NCBI RefSeq assembly: GCF_900108945.1
Contig: NZ_FNYE01000001.1
Location: forward strand, 1-64,000
Source of the DNA: Paraburkholderia diazotrophica
GTDB lineage: Bacteria; Pseudomonadota; Gammaproteobacteria; Burkholderiales; Burkholderiaceae
Direction: 5' to 3'
Length of the DNA: 64,000 nucleotides
This document shows positions 28,507-35,836 of the stretch, piece after piece. Numbering within the stretch: the stretch's first letter is position 1; each line of letters starts with the position of its first letter. The translations under genes and the position numbers were made by a program. The notes under the pieces were generated by a model. That model saw only the letters and a program-made list of their open reading frames with translations, searched no databases and was not told the origin of the DNA.

Positions 28507-28905
28507 TCAAGCAACAGCCAGGCCTGTACGGATCGAAATCGGATTGCTGAGGATCTTGTGCACGGGACACGAATTGGCGATCTGCAGGAGCCGTTCTTGC
28601 TGCTCGTCGGACAGATCGCCCGTCAGCACGATCTGGCGGTCGATGGCCGTGCCGTCGCCTTCTTTCTGCATGGACAGCGTCACGCGCACTTCTTCGAGCG
28701 GCCAGCCTTTGCGCTGCGCATACATCTTCAGCGTAATCGACGTGCACGCGCCGAGGCTCGACAGCAGCAGCGAGTTCGGCGTGGGGCCGCGATCAGCTCC
28801 GCCGAGCGACTCGGGTTCATCGGCGATCCATGTATGCGCGCCGTCGTCGAACATCACTTGATAATTCGTCGAGCCGATGTGTGCCGTGACCTTCGTGTCT
28901 GCCAT
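28507..28905 (-). CDS. OsmC-family peroxiredoxin-like protein
   Basis: This 132-residue OsmC/Ohr-type protein has its two redox cysteines in SLGACTSIT and NSCPVHKIL. The family reduces organic hydroperoxides using a Cys pair. The arrangement ([15 protein letters not shown]) places it in the YhfA/OsmC-like branch rather than Ohr. The start at 28905 has a usable upstream region and no earlier in-frame ATG fits. It probably shares a transcript with the AtaL-like gene. Confidence 0.88.
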   Translation of the reverse strand: MADTKVTAHIGSTNYQVMFDDGAHTWIADEPESLGGADRGPTPNSLLLSSLGACTSITLKMYAQRKGWPLEEVRVTLSMQKEGDGTAIDRQIVLTGDLSDEQQERLLQIANSCPVHKILSNPISIRTGLAVA

Positions 28906-29071
28906 GCGCGTTCCTTACGGGAAAGGTGATGCCGCGCGGCATATCACGCGGCGCGCGGGCTCAGGTTGCTTTTCTCAGGTTGCTATTGTGAACGAATTTG
29001 CTGCGATTCGCGGGTAGGGCTTGCTGCGCGTAAAACTGAAACTTCGGGGCGAAAGGGCGCTGATAAGGCGC

Positions 29072-29944
29072 TCAATGCGTGATCTGTCCCATGCGGCCCG
29101 CCTGATAGTCGATGACGGCCTGACGGATTTCGTCTTCCGTGTTCATCACGAACGGGCCATAGCGCACGACGGGCTCGTTGAGCGGCACGCCGCCGAGCAG
29201 CAGCACGTCGAGCGGCTCGGCGCCGGCGGCCATCGTCACCGTGTCGCCGTCGTTGTCGAATACGATCATCTGCTGCGGTCCGATTTCGAGCTGCTCGTCG
29301 CTATAGAAGCCTGTGCCCGCGAGCCCATAAGCGAACACGCGATAGTCGCGCGGCACCGGATGCACGATGCGCGCACCCGGCTGCAACGTGAAATGCTGAT
29401 ACAGGATCGGCGTGCGCGTCTCGATCGCGGCCTTCACGCCGAGCGCCTCGCCGGCGATCACCTTTACGCGCACCTTGCTGTCGTCGGATGTCGCGATGGG
29501 GATGCCCTCCGACGGCATCTCCTGATAACGCGGCGCGATCATCTTGTCACGCTTCGGCAGGTTCACCCACAGTTGCAGACCGTGCACGCGCCCACCCGTC
29601 GCGACGAACGACGGGTCCGGCATTTCGCTATGCACGACGCCGGAACCAGCCGTCATCCATTGGACATCGCCCGCGCGCAGCGTGCCCGAGTGGCCCGCCG
29701 AGTCCTTGTGGCCGAACTGGCCTTCGAGCACGTACGTCACCGTTTCGAAGCCGCGATGCGGGTGATCTGGCGCGCCTTTCGCCTCGCCGGGCGCGTAGTC
29801 GACGGGACCCATTTCGTCGAGCAGCAGAAACGGATCGAAGTCCATCAGCATGCGTGTCGGAAACGGGCGGTGGACGACAAAGCCGCCGCCCTCAACCGTG
29901 CGAACAGAAGGGTACGTGCGTTCGATCGTGCGGGTCGCGCTCAT
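29072..29944 (-). CDS. Pirin-family protein
   Basis: This 290-residue bicupin has the Pirin metal motif (PDHPHRGFETVTYVLEG with two His) and VQWMTAGSGVVHSEMP supplying the further His and Glu, with a C-terminal cupin half. Bacterial pirins have iron-dependent quercetinase or regulatory roles; the role here is unknown. ATG 29944 follows GAGGTGACTTTG, a good ribosome binding site, so I prefer it to the ATG three codons earlier. It is divergent from a LysR gene that likely controls it. Confidence 0.9.
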   Translation of the reverse strand: MSATRTIERTYPSVRTVEGGGFVVHRPFPTRMLMDFDPFLLLDEMGPVDYAPGEAKGAPDHPHRGFETVTYVLEGQFGHKDSAGHSGTLRAGDVQWMTAGSGVVHSEMPDPSFVATGGRVHGLQLWVNLPKRDKMIAPRYQEMPSEGIPIATSDDSKVRVKVIAGEALGVKAAIETRTPILYQHFTLQPGARIVHPVPRDYRVFAYGLAGTGFYSDEQLEIGPQQMIVFDNDGDTVTMAAGAEPLDVLLLGGVPLNEPVVRYGPFVMNTEDEIRQAVIDYQAGRMGQITH

Positions 29945-30066
29945 CAAAGTCACCTCGAAAAAAGGGGAATAGCGTTATTTCTGAAACATGCGGCTATTAT
30001 ATGGACCGATTTTGGCCAAAACAGGCCGTCTGTCGCAATGGATTGTTCTGCTAGTGAAACGATGAC

Positions 30067-31047
30067 ATGAAGATCGATTCGCATAACCTGAACGACCTGA
30101 TGTACTTTTCGCAGGTCGTCGAACATGGCGGTTTTTCCGCCGCCGAGCGTGTGCTCGGCATTTCGAAGTCGCGTCTGTCGCGGCGTCTGACCGAACTAGA
30201 GGCGTCGCTGGGCGTGCGTCTTTTGCAGCGCTCGACGCGCAAGCTCGCGCTGACGGAAGCCGGGCAACTGTTCTACCAGCACTGTCAGGCGATGCTTTCC
30301 GAGGCGCAGGCGGCCGTCAACGTCGTACAGCAGCTGCGCTCGTCGCCGCGCGGCACGGTGCGCGTCAGCGTGCCCGTGACGATCTCGCAGACCATCCTGT
30401 CGCAGATCCTGCCGGAATTCATGCATCGTTATCCGGAAGTGCGCGTCGTGATGCGCGTGACGAACCGCGTCGTCGATCTGTTCGAAGATTCGATCGACGT
30501 TGCGTTGCGCGTGCGCTCCGAGCCGCCGGAGAACGCGAACATCGTCGTGCGGCCGTTGTGGCGCACGCAACAGATGCTGGTCGGCGCGCCAAGCCTGCTG
30601 AGCCAGAATGCGCCGCCGCTCGCGCCCGCCGATCTGAACCGTTTCGAGACGCTCGACACGCCGACGGGCGACGGCCGCCACGTGTTCAATCTGATTGCGC
30701 CGGACGGCACGCGTCACGCGCACGAGCACGAACCGCGCCTCGTGACGGCCGATCTGATGATGATCACGGAAGCGGCGCTCGCGGGCGTCGGCATCGCGGC
30801 GCTGCCGGAGATGATGTATGGCGCCGCGTTGCGCAGCGGGCGCCTGTCGCCCGTGATGCCGGGCTGGACGCTGCCGTCGCCGCAGCTCTATGCGGTGTTT
30901 CTGTCGCGTCAGGGGATGGTGCCGGCCGTGCGGACTTTCGTCGATTATCTGGTCGAGATGCTCGATCCGGACACGGGCAAGCATATCCAGCAGGAATGCC
31001 CCGAGCGCGCAGCGAAGCCGGCGCGTCTGAAGGCGGAAGCGATCTGA
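30067..31047 (+). CDS. LysR-family regulator divergent from pirin gene
   Basis: This 326-residue regulator has an N-terminal winged helix (NDLMYFSQVVEHGGFSAAER, ISKSRLSRRLTELEASLGV) and a PBP2-type effector domain of the CrgA/AaeR-like subgroup (RGTVRVSVPVTISQTILSQ). The 122-bp divergent spacer with pirin is the usual layout for LysR control of the neighbour. The inducer is unknown. It has an extended C-terminal tail rich in Lys and Ala. Confidence 0.9.
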   Translation: MKIDSHNLNDLMYFSQVVEHGGFSAAERVLGISKSRLSRRLTELEASLGVRLLQRSTRKLALTEAGQLFYQHCQAMLSEAQAAVNVVQQLRSSPRGTVRVSVPVTISQTILSQILPEFMHRYPEVRVVMRVTNRVVDLFEDSIDVALRVRSEPPENANIVVRPLWRTQQMLVGAPSLLSQNAPPLAPADLNRFETLDTPTGDGRHVFNLIAPDGTRHAHEHEPRLVTADLMMITEAALAGVGIAALPEMMYGAALRSGRLSPVMPGWTLPSPQLYAVFLSRQGMVPAVRTFVDYLVEMLDPDTGKHIQQECPERAAKPARLKAEAI

Positions 31048-31223
31048 CGCATCGACATCACATCGCATCGCGCCGTGTCCACGCGTGAACGTAGCGCACG
31101 CCACACGGCAAATATCGTTTTTGCCATTTAAGCGCGAACGGCGATGGATACTTTCAATGGCCGCAGACTTGTACGCACGCGCCCGCAGGCTTATATTGAA
31201 ATCCCTTCGCTAAGGAGTGTCCT

Positions 31224-31340
31224 ATGCGAAAACTGACGGCCGCTTTGATAGTGAGCCTGATAGGGCTGACCGCGCTGTCCGTGTCAACCACGGCTGCCGC
31301 ATGCGGTGATCAGATCCAGAGCAGAAGCGATGGCAAATGA
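31224..31340 (+). CDS. Very small secreted peptide
   Basis: A 38-residue frame starts at ATG 31224 behind a strong TAAGGAG ribosome binding site. It is almost entirely a signal peptide (MRKLTAALIVSLIGLTALSV) with an Ala-x-Ala cut near STTAAA. The mature part would be only about a dozen residues (ACGDQIQSRSDGK). I recognise no family. A strong terminator follows 34 bp after the stop. The combination of ribosome binding site, signal peptide and terminator supports a real gene. Confidence 0.6.
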   Translation: MRKLTAALIVSLIGLTALSVSTTAAACGDQIQSRSDGK

Positions 31341-31374
31341 TCCCGCCGCCCGAAGGCGCCGAGTGCGCACGAAA

Positions 31375-31404
31375 AAAGGCCTTCATCCGACGATGAAGGC
31401 CTTT
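31375..31404. terminator. Bidirectional terminator between the small peptide gene and exbD
   Basis: Arms AAAGGCCTTCATC and GATGAAGGCCTTT (13 bp, perfect) surround a CGAC loop, with A-run and T-run flanks. It ends the plus-strand small gene and the tonB-exbB-exbD transcript from the other side. Confidence 0.92.
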
Positions 31405-31464
31405 AACATTTAGCCCTGAAAAACAGGGCTTTTCTTCGAAGAACGACGAACGCGGGCGGCGCGC

Positions 31465-31884
31465 TCAGCGCGCTTTCGGCTGCGTGACGAAGCCGATCTT
31501 CGTCAGACCGCCCGCCTGGGCCGCCGACATCACGTCCGCCACCTTCTCGTACGCAACCTTGCGGTCCGCGCTCAGATGCAGCTCCGGCTGCGGATTCTGC
31601 TGCGCAGCCGCGGCGATTTTCGCCTGCAGCGCATCGTCGGAGATTTTCTGGTCGTCCCACAGCACGTTGCCGTCGGCGTCGATCGACACCGTCACCTGCG
31701 CGGGCTTCGTGTCTTCCTTCTGGCTGCTCGCGTGCGGCAGGTCGATCTTCACCGCATGGCGGATCACCGGGATCGTCACCATGAATACGATCAGGAGAAC
31801 CAACATGACGTCGACGAGCGGCGTCATGTTGATTTCGTTCATGAGGCCGTCGTCATCGTCGCCGGCAAAAGGGCTCATTGCCAT
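31465..31884 (-). CDS. exbD: ExbD, TonB-complex proton channel subunit
   Basis: This 139-residue protein has a single N-terminal transmembrane helix with the essential Asp in PLVDVMLVLLIVFMV and a periplasmic domain (PAQVTVSIDADGNVLWDD, LHLSADRKVAYEKVADV). With ExbB it uses the proton gradient to energise TonB. It is the last gene of tonB-exbB-exbD, 15 bp after exbB. Confidence 0.95.
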   Translation of the reverse strand: MAMSPFAGDDDDGLMNEINMTPLVDVMLVLLIVFMVTIPVIRHAVKIDLPHASSQKEDTKPAQVTVSIDADGNVLWDDQKISDDALQAKIAAAAQQNPQPELHLSADRKVAYEKVADVMSAAQAGGLTKIGFVTQPKAR

Positions 31885-31899
31885 CGCTATGCCTCCCGG

Positions 31900-32631
31900 T
31901 TAGTTAGCGCGGGACGCGAGCCGAAGACCGTCTCCGCGTTTCGTCGACGACAGGCGTGCGCCCGTCACGAAGAACGCATGGAGGCCATGAGCGAAGCGGC
32001 TCAGCTTGCTGACGATCGCCTTGTTGGCGCGCGTGAGTGCGTTGTAGCCGAGCACGGCAGGAATCGCGACGAAGAGACCGAAGGCCGTCATGATGAGCGC
32101 CTCGCCGACGGGGCCCGCGACCTGATCGATCGACGACTGGCCCGTCGCGCCGATGCTCAGCAGCGCGTGATAGATGCCCCACACCGTGCCGAACAGGCCG
32201 ACGAACGGCGCGGTGCTGCCGATCGACGCGAGAATCGCGAGGCCGCTCTGCATGCGCGCGACGCTGTCATCCATCGTGTCCTTCAGGCAGCGCGTGACCC
32301 AATCCGATACATCCATGCGGTCGTGCAGATGCGGCTGCGTCTGATGATGATGGTCGGCGGCTTCCTGGCCCGACAGCGCGAGCGCGAGAAACGGGTTTTC
32401 AGCCGGCGACGACGTATCGCTGCCGAGCTTCTTCACGCCGTCGTTGAAGTCGTCCGAATGCCAGAATGCCTGCTCGGCGTCTTTCGTCAGACGCTTGAGA
32501 CGCATGACGTTCCAGCTCTTGATGACGATCACGCTCCAGGACAGCACCGACATGATGAGCAGTGCCAGCGCGATGCCGCGCGTGACGAAATCCCCTTGTG
32601 CCCAGACGTGGGCAATACCGTAGTTCTGCAT
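31900..32631 (-). CDS. exbB: ExbB, TonB-complex motor subunit
   Basis: This 243-residue MotA/TolQ/ExbB protein has three transmembrane helices and the conserved core SIGSTAPFVGLFGTVWGIYH and GEALIMTAFGLFVAIPAV. An oddity is a His-rich stretch in the cytoplasmic loop (EAADHHHQTQPHLHDRMD), which most ExbB proteins do not have. It forms the proton-driven motor with ExbD. It lies 38 bp downstream of tonB. Confidence 0.95.
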   Translation of the reverse strand: MQNYGIAHVWAQGDFVTRGIALALLIMSVLSWSVIVIKSWNVMRLKRLTKDAEQAFWHSDDFNDGVKKLGSDTSSPAENPFLALALSGQEAADHHHQTQPHLHDRMDVSDWVTRCLKDTMDDSVARMQSGLAILASIGSTAPFVGLFGTVWGIYHALLSIGATGQSSIDQVAGPVGEALIMTAFGLFVAIPAVLGYNALTRANKAIVSKLSRFAHGLHAFFVTGARLSSTKRGDGLRLASRAN

Positions 32632-32669
32632 GGCAATTCCTTTTCTTCTTTGAAATCTGTTCCGGCGGA

Positions 32670-33422
32670 TCAGTTGCTAAGGCTGAAGGCGAAAGGCTGT
32701 GTGTACGCGGCGCGGACGGGCTCGCTGTTTTCCAGGTACGGCTTGCACGAACTGGAGTGCATCGCGTCGAGCGCGGCCTGGTCGAGGCGGTCGTAGCCGC
32801 TGCTCTTTTTCAATTCGATGTTCTCGATCTTGCCCGTCAGCCCGACGACGAAGTGGATCATTGCTGTCCCCGTCTCGCCGCGTCGGCGCGACAGGGCGGG
32901 ATAGTCGGGCTGGACGATGCTGCAATCGAGGTGCGACACGTTCTTCGGCGCGGACAGCGCCATCGTCGGCTTGCCGACGGCTGGCGCGGCGGGTGCAGCT
33001 GGCGTCGCGGGAGCGGGCGCGGCTGGCGTGGGCGGAGCCGGCGGGGCAGGCTCGGCGGGCGCGGCGATCTCGTGCTGCGACGGCGCCTGCGCAACGGGCA
33101 GCGGCGTCGGTGTGGGCTTCGGCGTCGGGCGCGGCTGCACCTTCGGCTTGACCTTCTGGACGGGCGTGGGCTTCGGCGGAGGCGGCGTCGGGATCGATTG
33201 GATTGCGGCCGGCGCGGCGACGGGCGCCGGGCTGATCAGCTCGGCCGTGATCGTGCGCGATTCGATCGGTTTGAACGGCGTCGCTTCGCGCATCGTGAAC
33301 GCGACGGCGAGCGCAACGAAATGAAGTCCGATGACTATACCTGTCACCGTGACGATACGCGGATTGATTCGGGCGGAAGCGTCTGGCGCGAAGCCGGTTG
33401 GGAGAGTAGGCGTGGCCTGCAT
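32670..33422 (-). CDS. tonB: TonB energy transducer
   Basis: This 250-residue protein has an N-terminal membrane anchor, a long Pro/Ala/Lys-rich spacer (PTPPPPKPTPVQKVKPKVQP and later Ala-Pro repeats), and a C-terminal TonB domain (PDYPALSRRRGETGTAMIHF and YDRLDQAALDAMHSSSCKPY). It spans the periplasm to power outer-membrane siderophore and heme receptors. The ATG at 33422 follows a suitable spacer. It heads the tonB-exbB-exbD operon in the iron region. Confidence 0.93.
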   Translation of the reverse strand: MQATPTLPTGFAPDASARINPRIVTVTGIVIGLHFVALAVAFTMREATPFKPIESRTITAELISPAPVAAPAAIQSIPTPPPPKPTPVQKVKPKVQPRPTPKPTPTPLPVAQAPSQHEIAAPAEPAPPAPPTPAAPAPATPAAPAAPAVGKPTMALSAPKNVSHLDCSIVQPDYPALSRRRGETGTAMIHFVVGLTGKIENIELKKSSGYDRLDQAALDAMHSSSCKPYLENSEPVRAAYTQPFAFSLSN

Positions 33423-33458
33423 GTTAGCGTGGCGGCGCGCCGTCGATGCAGCACGGCG

Positions 33459-33521
33459 TCATTTTCGGAATATCAGCAGTGAAATGCACAGGGTGGTCAC
33501 GAAACCGATCAGCAATTCCAT
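33459..33521 (-). CDS. Candidate 20-residue membrane peptide
   Basis: A tiny frame starts at ATG 33521 behind a good ribosome binding site (CGAGGAGTTCGAA) and reads MELLIGFVTTLCISLLIFRK. This is one transmembrane helix ending in Arg-Lys, like KdpF-type micro-membrane proteins. It lies 37 bp upstream of tonB on the same strand and downstream of bfd, so it could be carried on the same message. Its small size makes chance possible. Confidence 0.4.
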   Translation of the reverse strand: MELLIGFVTTLCISLLIFRK

Positions 33522-33608
33522 TTCGAACTCCTCGAAGAATGGCGTCGCTGGCTGGTCTCGGACTGGCTTGCTGACGGCGGAAAGAAAACTGAAGCGCGTG
33601 CGATGCTA

Positions 33609-33661
33609 GCGCGCTTTTCAGCGCGCAACATGAAGATGAGTCAAGGCTGACGAACGCAGTT
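33609..33661 (-). other. Short spacer after bfd with a hairpin
   Basis: The minus strand reads GCGCGCTGAAAAGCGCGC (about 33609-33626) just past the bfd stop, a GC-rich hairpin without a T-run. It could attenuate read-through from bfd into the tonB genes. Confidence 0.4.
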
Positions 33662-33898
33662 TCAGGCGGCCTTGCGTTCGTAGAACGTCAGCGGCACGGC
33701 TTGCGTGTGGTGCTCGACGCCGCAACGGCTCGCGCAGACGCCACTTTCGGCCATCACATCCCGCACGGATTGTTCGCACTTGCCGCAGCACATCGCGACG
33801 CCCAGCTCGAATTGAAGTTCGTCGAAGGTGTCGATGCCCTCGGCGATCGAGGCGCGGATCTTCCGGTCGGATACAGACTTGCACACGCAGACAATCAT
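33662..33898 (-). CDS. bfd: Bacterioferritin-associated ferredoxin Bfd
   Basis: This 78-residue protein has [2Fe-2S] ligands Cys4, Cys6, Cys38 and Cys41 (VCVC...CCGKC) at the same positions as E. coli Bfd. It donates electrons to bacterioferritin to release stored iron when cells are starved. The C-terminal extension is longer than in E. coli Bfd (64 residues). A strong Fur box lies about 26 bp upstream, in keeping with induction on iron limitation. Bacterioferritin itself is encoded 1.3 kb away on the same strand. Confidence 0.93.
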   Translation of the reverse strand: MIVCVCKSVSDRKIRASIAEGIDTFDELQFELGVAMCCGKCEQSVRDVMAESGVCASRCGVEHHTQAVPLTFYERKAA

Positions 33899-33923
33899 GA
33901 CAGCTCGCGATAGCTAACGTTAA

Positions 33924-33944
33924 TGCGAATTATTATCATTATGT
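33924..33944. promoter_or_regulatory. Fur box of bfd
   Basis: The minus strand reads CATAATGATAATAATTCGCA, the closest match to the GATAATGATAATCATTATC consensus in this window. It should repress bfd, and perhaps the downstream tonB genes, in iron-replete cells. Confidence 0.85.
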
Positions 33945-34176
33945 TGGGGCGCTTTGGCAAGCGTCTGTCGCAAATTTTTGTAACAAAACCAGCCTGGTGG
34001 AAGGGTTTCGTTCCTGCGGTCCTTATGTGGCGCGGGTGCCGCAAGAGTGCCGTGTGGGCTTTTTACCGCAGGCGGACGTTGGGAGCGTATATCTGTTGCG
34101 ACCGACGGTGGGCGTAAGACAGCACTGATGTGCATCCAGATCGGAAAATACCGCGCGCCTGCTAACCGGAATCAGC
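33945..34176. other. Spacer bfd-murI
   Basis: I see no gene or named regulatory site in this 230-bp interval beyond the bfd promoter at its left edge. Confidence 0.5.
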
Positions 34177-35085
34177 TCAGGCGGCGTGCGAATCCGTGGC
34201 GGCCGTACGACGAGAAGGAATGTGCACGCGCTCAACGGGTGCGTCGATTTGCAGCAGTGTCGCCGCGAGCTGTCTGAGATGCGCGCCGTCGCTGGTCGAG
34301 CAGAAGCGGGGCTGGGCGGCGTCGCGCTCGGGCGGACGCAGCCCCTGTTGGTCGAGCACGCGCTCCAGTTGGCGGGCAATCGCGATGCTCGTGTCGATCA
34401 GCGCAAGCCGGTCGCCGGCGATATCGCGGATCGCGGCGTCGAGAAACGGATAGTGCGTGCAGCCGAGCACGAGCGTATCGGCGCCGGCATCGAGCATCGG
34501 CTGGATGTAGCTTTCGAGCAGCGCGCGCAGTTCCGCCGAGCCGATATCGCAGCGCTCGACAGCCTGCACGAGCCCGTGGCCCGGCTGGCACAGAAAACGG
34601 CAATCGGCGGCGTGGCGTTCGAGCAGCGCCTGAAAGCGCGCGCTGCGCAGCGTCACCTGTGTGGCGAGCACGCCTGCCACGCGCGAGCGCGATTGCAGTG
34701 CCGCGGGCTTCACGCCCGGCTCGACGCCGATCAACTGAATAGGCAGTTTCTCGCGTACCAATGCGATCGACTGCGCCGTCGCCGTGTTGCACGCGACCAC
34801 GAGCGCCTTCGCTCCTTGCGCGACGAGCCATTCGCCGATCGCCAGCGTGCGGTCCGCGATGAAGTCGTCGTCGCGCTCGCCATAGGGGGCGTAGAGCGAA
34901 TCGGCGACATAGATGATCGCTTCGCTCGGCAGTTGCGCGCGCACCGCGCGCAACACCGACAGGCCGCCCAGGCCCGAGTCGAAAATGCCGACGGGCGCAC
35001 GCGGATCGAGCGAGGGAATCGCAGCGAGCGAAGACAGCGCGGAGGAGGCGGGGGGCGAAGCGGTCATGGATTCAATGGAAGCCAT
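34177..35085 (-). CDS. murI: Glutamate racemase
   Basis: This 302-residue protein has the Asp/Glu racemase signature. The two catalytic cysteines are Cys99 (VVACNTATA) and the one in LGCTHYPFLD, preceded by PVGIFDSGLGGLSVLRAV near the N-terminus. It makes D-glutamate for peptidoglycan. The first 20-odd residues are Ala/Ser-rich and poorly conserved, so a start at the next Met (residue 7) is possible. It is downstream of bfr on the same strand with a 92-bp gap. Confidence 0.95.
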   Translation of the reverse strand: MASIESMTASPPASSALSSLAAIPSLDPRAPVGIFDSGLGGLSVLRAVRAQLPSEAIIYVADSLYAPYGERDDDFIADRTLAIGEWLVAQGAKALVVACNTATAQSIALVREKLPIQLIGVEPGVKPAALQSRSRVAGVLATQVTLRSARFQALLERHAADCRFLCQPGHGLVQAVERCDIGSAELRALLESYIQPMLDAGADTLVLGCTHYPFLDAAIRDIAGDRLALIDTSIAIARQLERVLDQQGLRPPERDAAQPRFCSTSDGAHLRQLAATLLQIDAPVERVHIPSRRTAATDSHAA

Positions 35086-35177
35086 ATAAGAAAATCCGCG
35101 CTGCGCGTTCGAAAGACGTTGCGCGGATCGAACCGCGGAAGTGTAGCAGGAGTCGCAGGCGCGGCGATGCCACGGTT

Positions 35178-35657
35178 TTATTCTTCGGGCGAACCCATCG
35201 CGGACTGCTGGTAATTCTGGATGCCGACCTTGTCGATCAGATCGAGTTGCGTTTCGAGCCAGTCGATGTGCTCTTCGGTGTCGTCGAGAATCGTCGTGAA
35301 GATGTCACGCGATACGAAATCGCGCACCGACTCGCAGTAGGCGATCGCCTCCTTGCACGTGCCCTGCGAGATCTGCTCGAGCTTCAGATCGCATTCGAGG
35401 ATTTCCTTCGTCTCTTCGCCGATCAGCAGCTTGTGCAGATCCTGCAGATTCGGCAAGCCGTCGAACATGAAAATGCGCTCGATGAGCATGTCGGCGTGTT
35501 TCATCTCGCCGATCGATTCGTCGTATTCATGCTTGCCAAGCTTGTCGAGACCCCAGTGCTTGTACATCCGCGCGTGCAGGAAGTACTGGTTGATCGCGGT
35601 CAGTTCGTTCTTCAACTGGGCGTTCAGATATTCGATGACCTTTTTATCGCCTTGCAT
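35178..35657 (-). CDS. bfr: Bacterioferritin
   Basis: This 159-residue ferritin-fold protein has heme ligand Met52 and ferroxidase ligands Glu18, Glu51, His54, Glu94 and His130. Position 127, Glu in E. coli, is Thr here (DDTEEH), so the di-iron centre may differ. The ATG at 35657 has GAGGGAAAGATC before it, and upstream in-frame codons lack the family's N-terminus. It stores iron in a 24-subunit shell, and Bfd from this region would help release it. It is followed by murI. Confidence 0.95.
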   Translation of the reverse strand: MQGDKKVIEYLNAQLKNELTAINQYFLHARMYKHWGLDKLGKHEYDESIGEMKHADMLIERIFMFDGLPNLQDLHKLLIGEETKEILECDLKLEQISQGTCKEAIAYCESVRDFVSRDIFTTILDDTEEHIDWLETQLDLIDKVGIQNYQQSAMGSPEE

Positions 35658-35740
35658 GATCTTTCCCTCTCTGGAGCCTGGTTTTCCAAGTACGATAAAC
35701 GGCTGAACCCGAAAAGCCAAGGACGAATGCGGTTGATGAG

Positions 35741-35756
35741 AATTGCTCACGCAATT
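35741..35756. promoter_or_regulatory. Inverted repeat upstream of bfr
   Basis: AATTGC-TCAC-GCAATT is a perfect 6-bp inverted repeat about 85 bp upstream of the bfr start, in the promoter region. TGAGAATTGCTCACGCAATT loosely resembles an iron-regulator site. The binding protein is unknown. Confidence 0.4.
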
Positions 35757-35783
35757 GTGTTGCGTTCTGCGTGAGCAAATAAA

Positions 35784-35809
35784 AAGCCGGGACTATAACG
35801 CCCCGGCTT
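35784..35809 (-). terminator. Terminator of the fumarase gene
   Basis: Read on the minus strand, AAGCCGGG and CCCGGCTT arms are followed by TTTTATTT, a good intrinsic terminator just past the fum stop codon. Confidence 0.88.
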
Positions 35810-35836
35810 CCGTAAAACAAACGGACACAAACAGAC

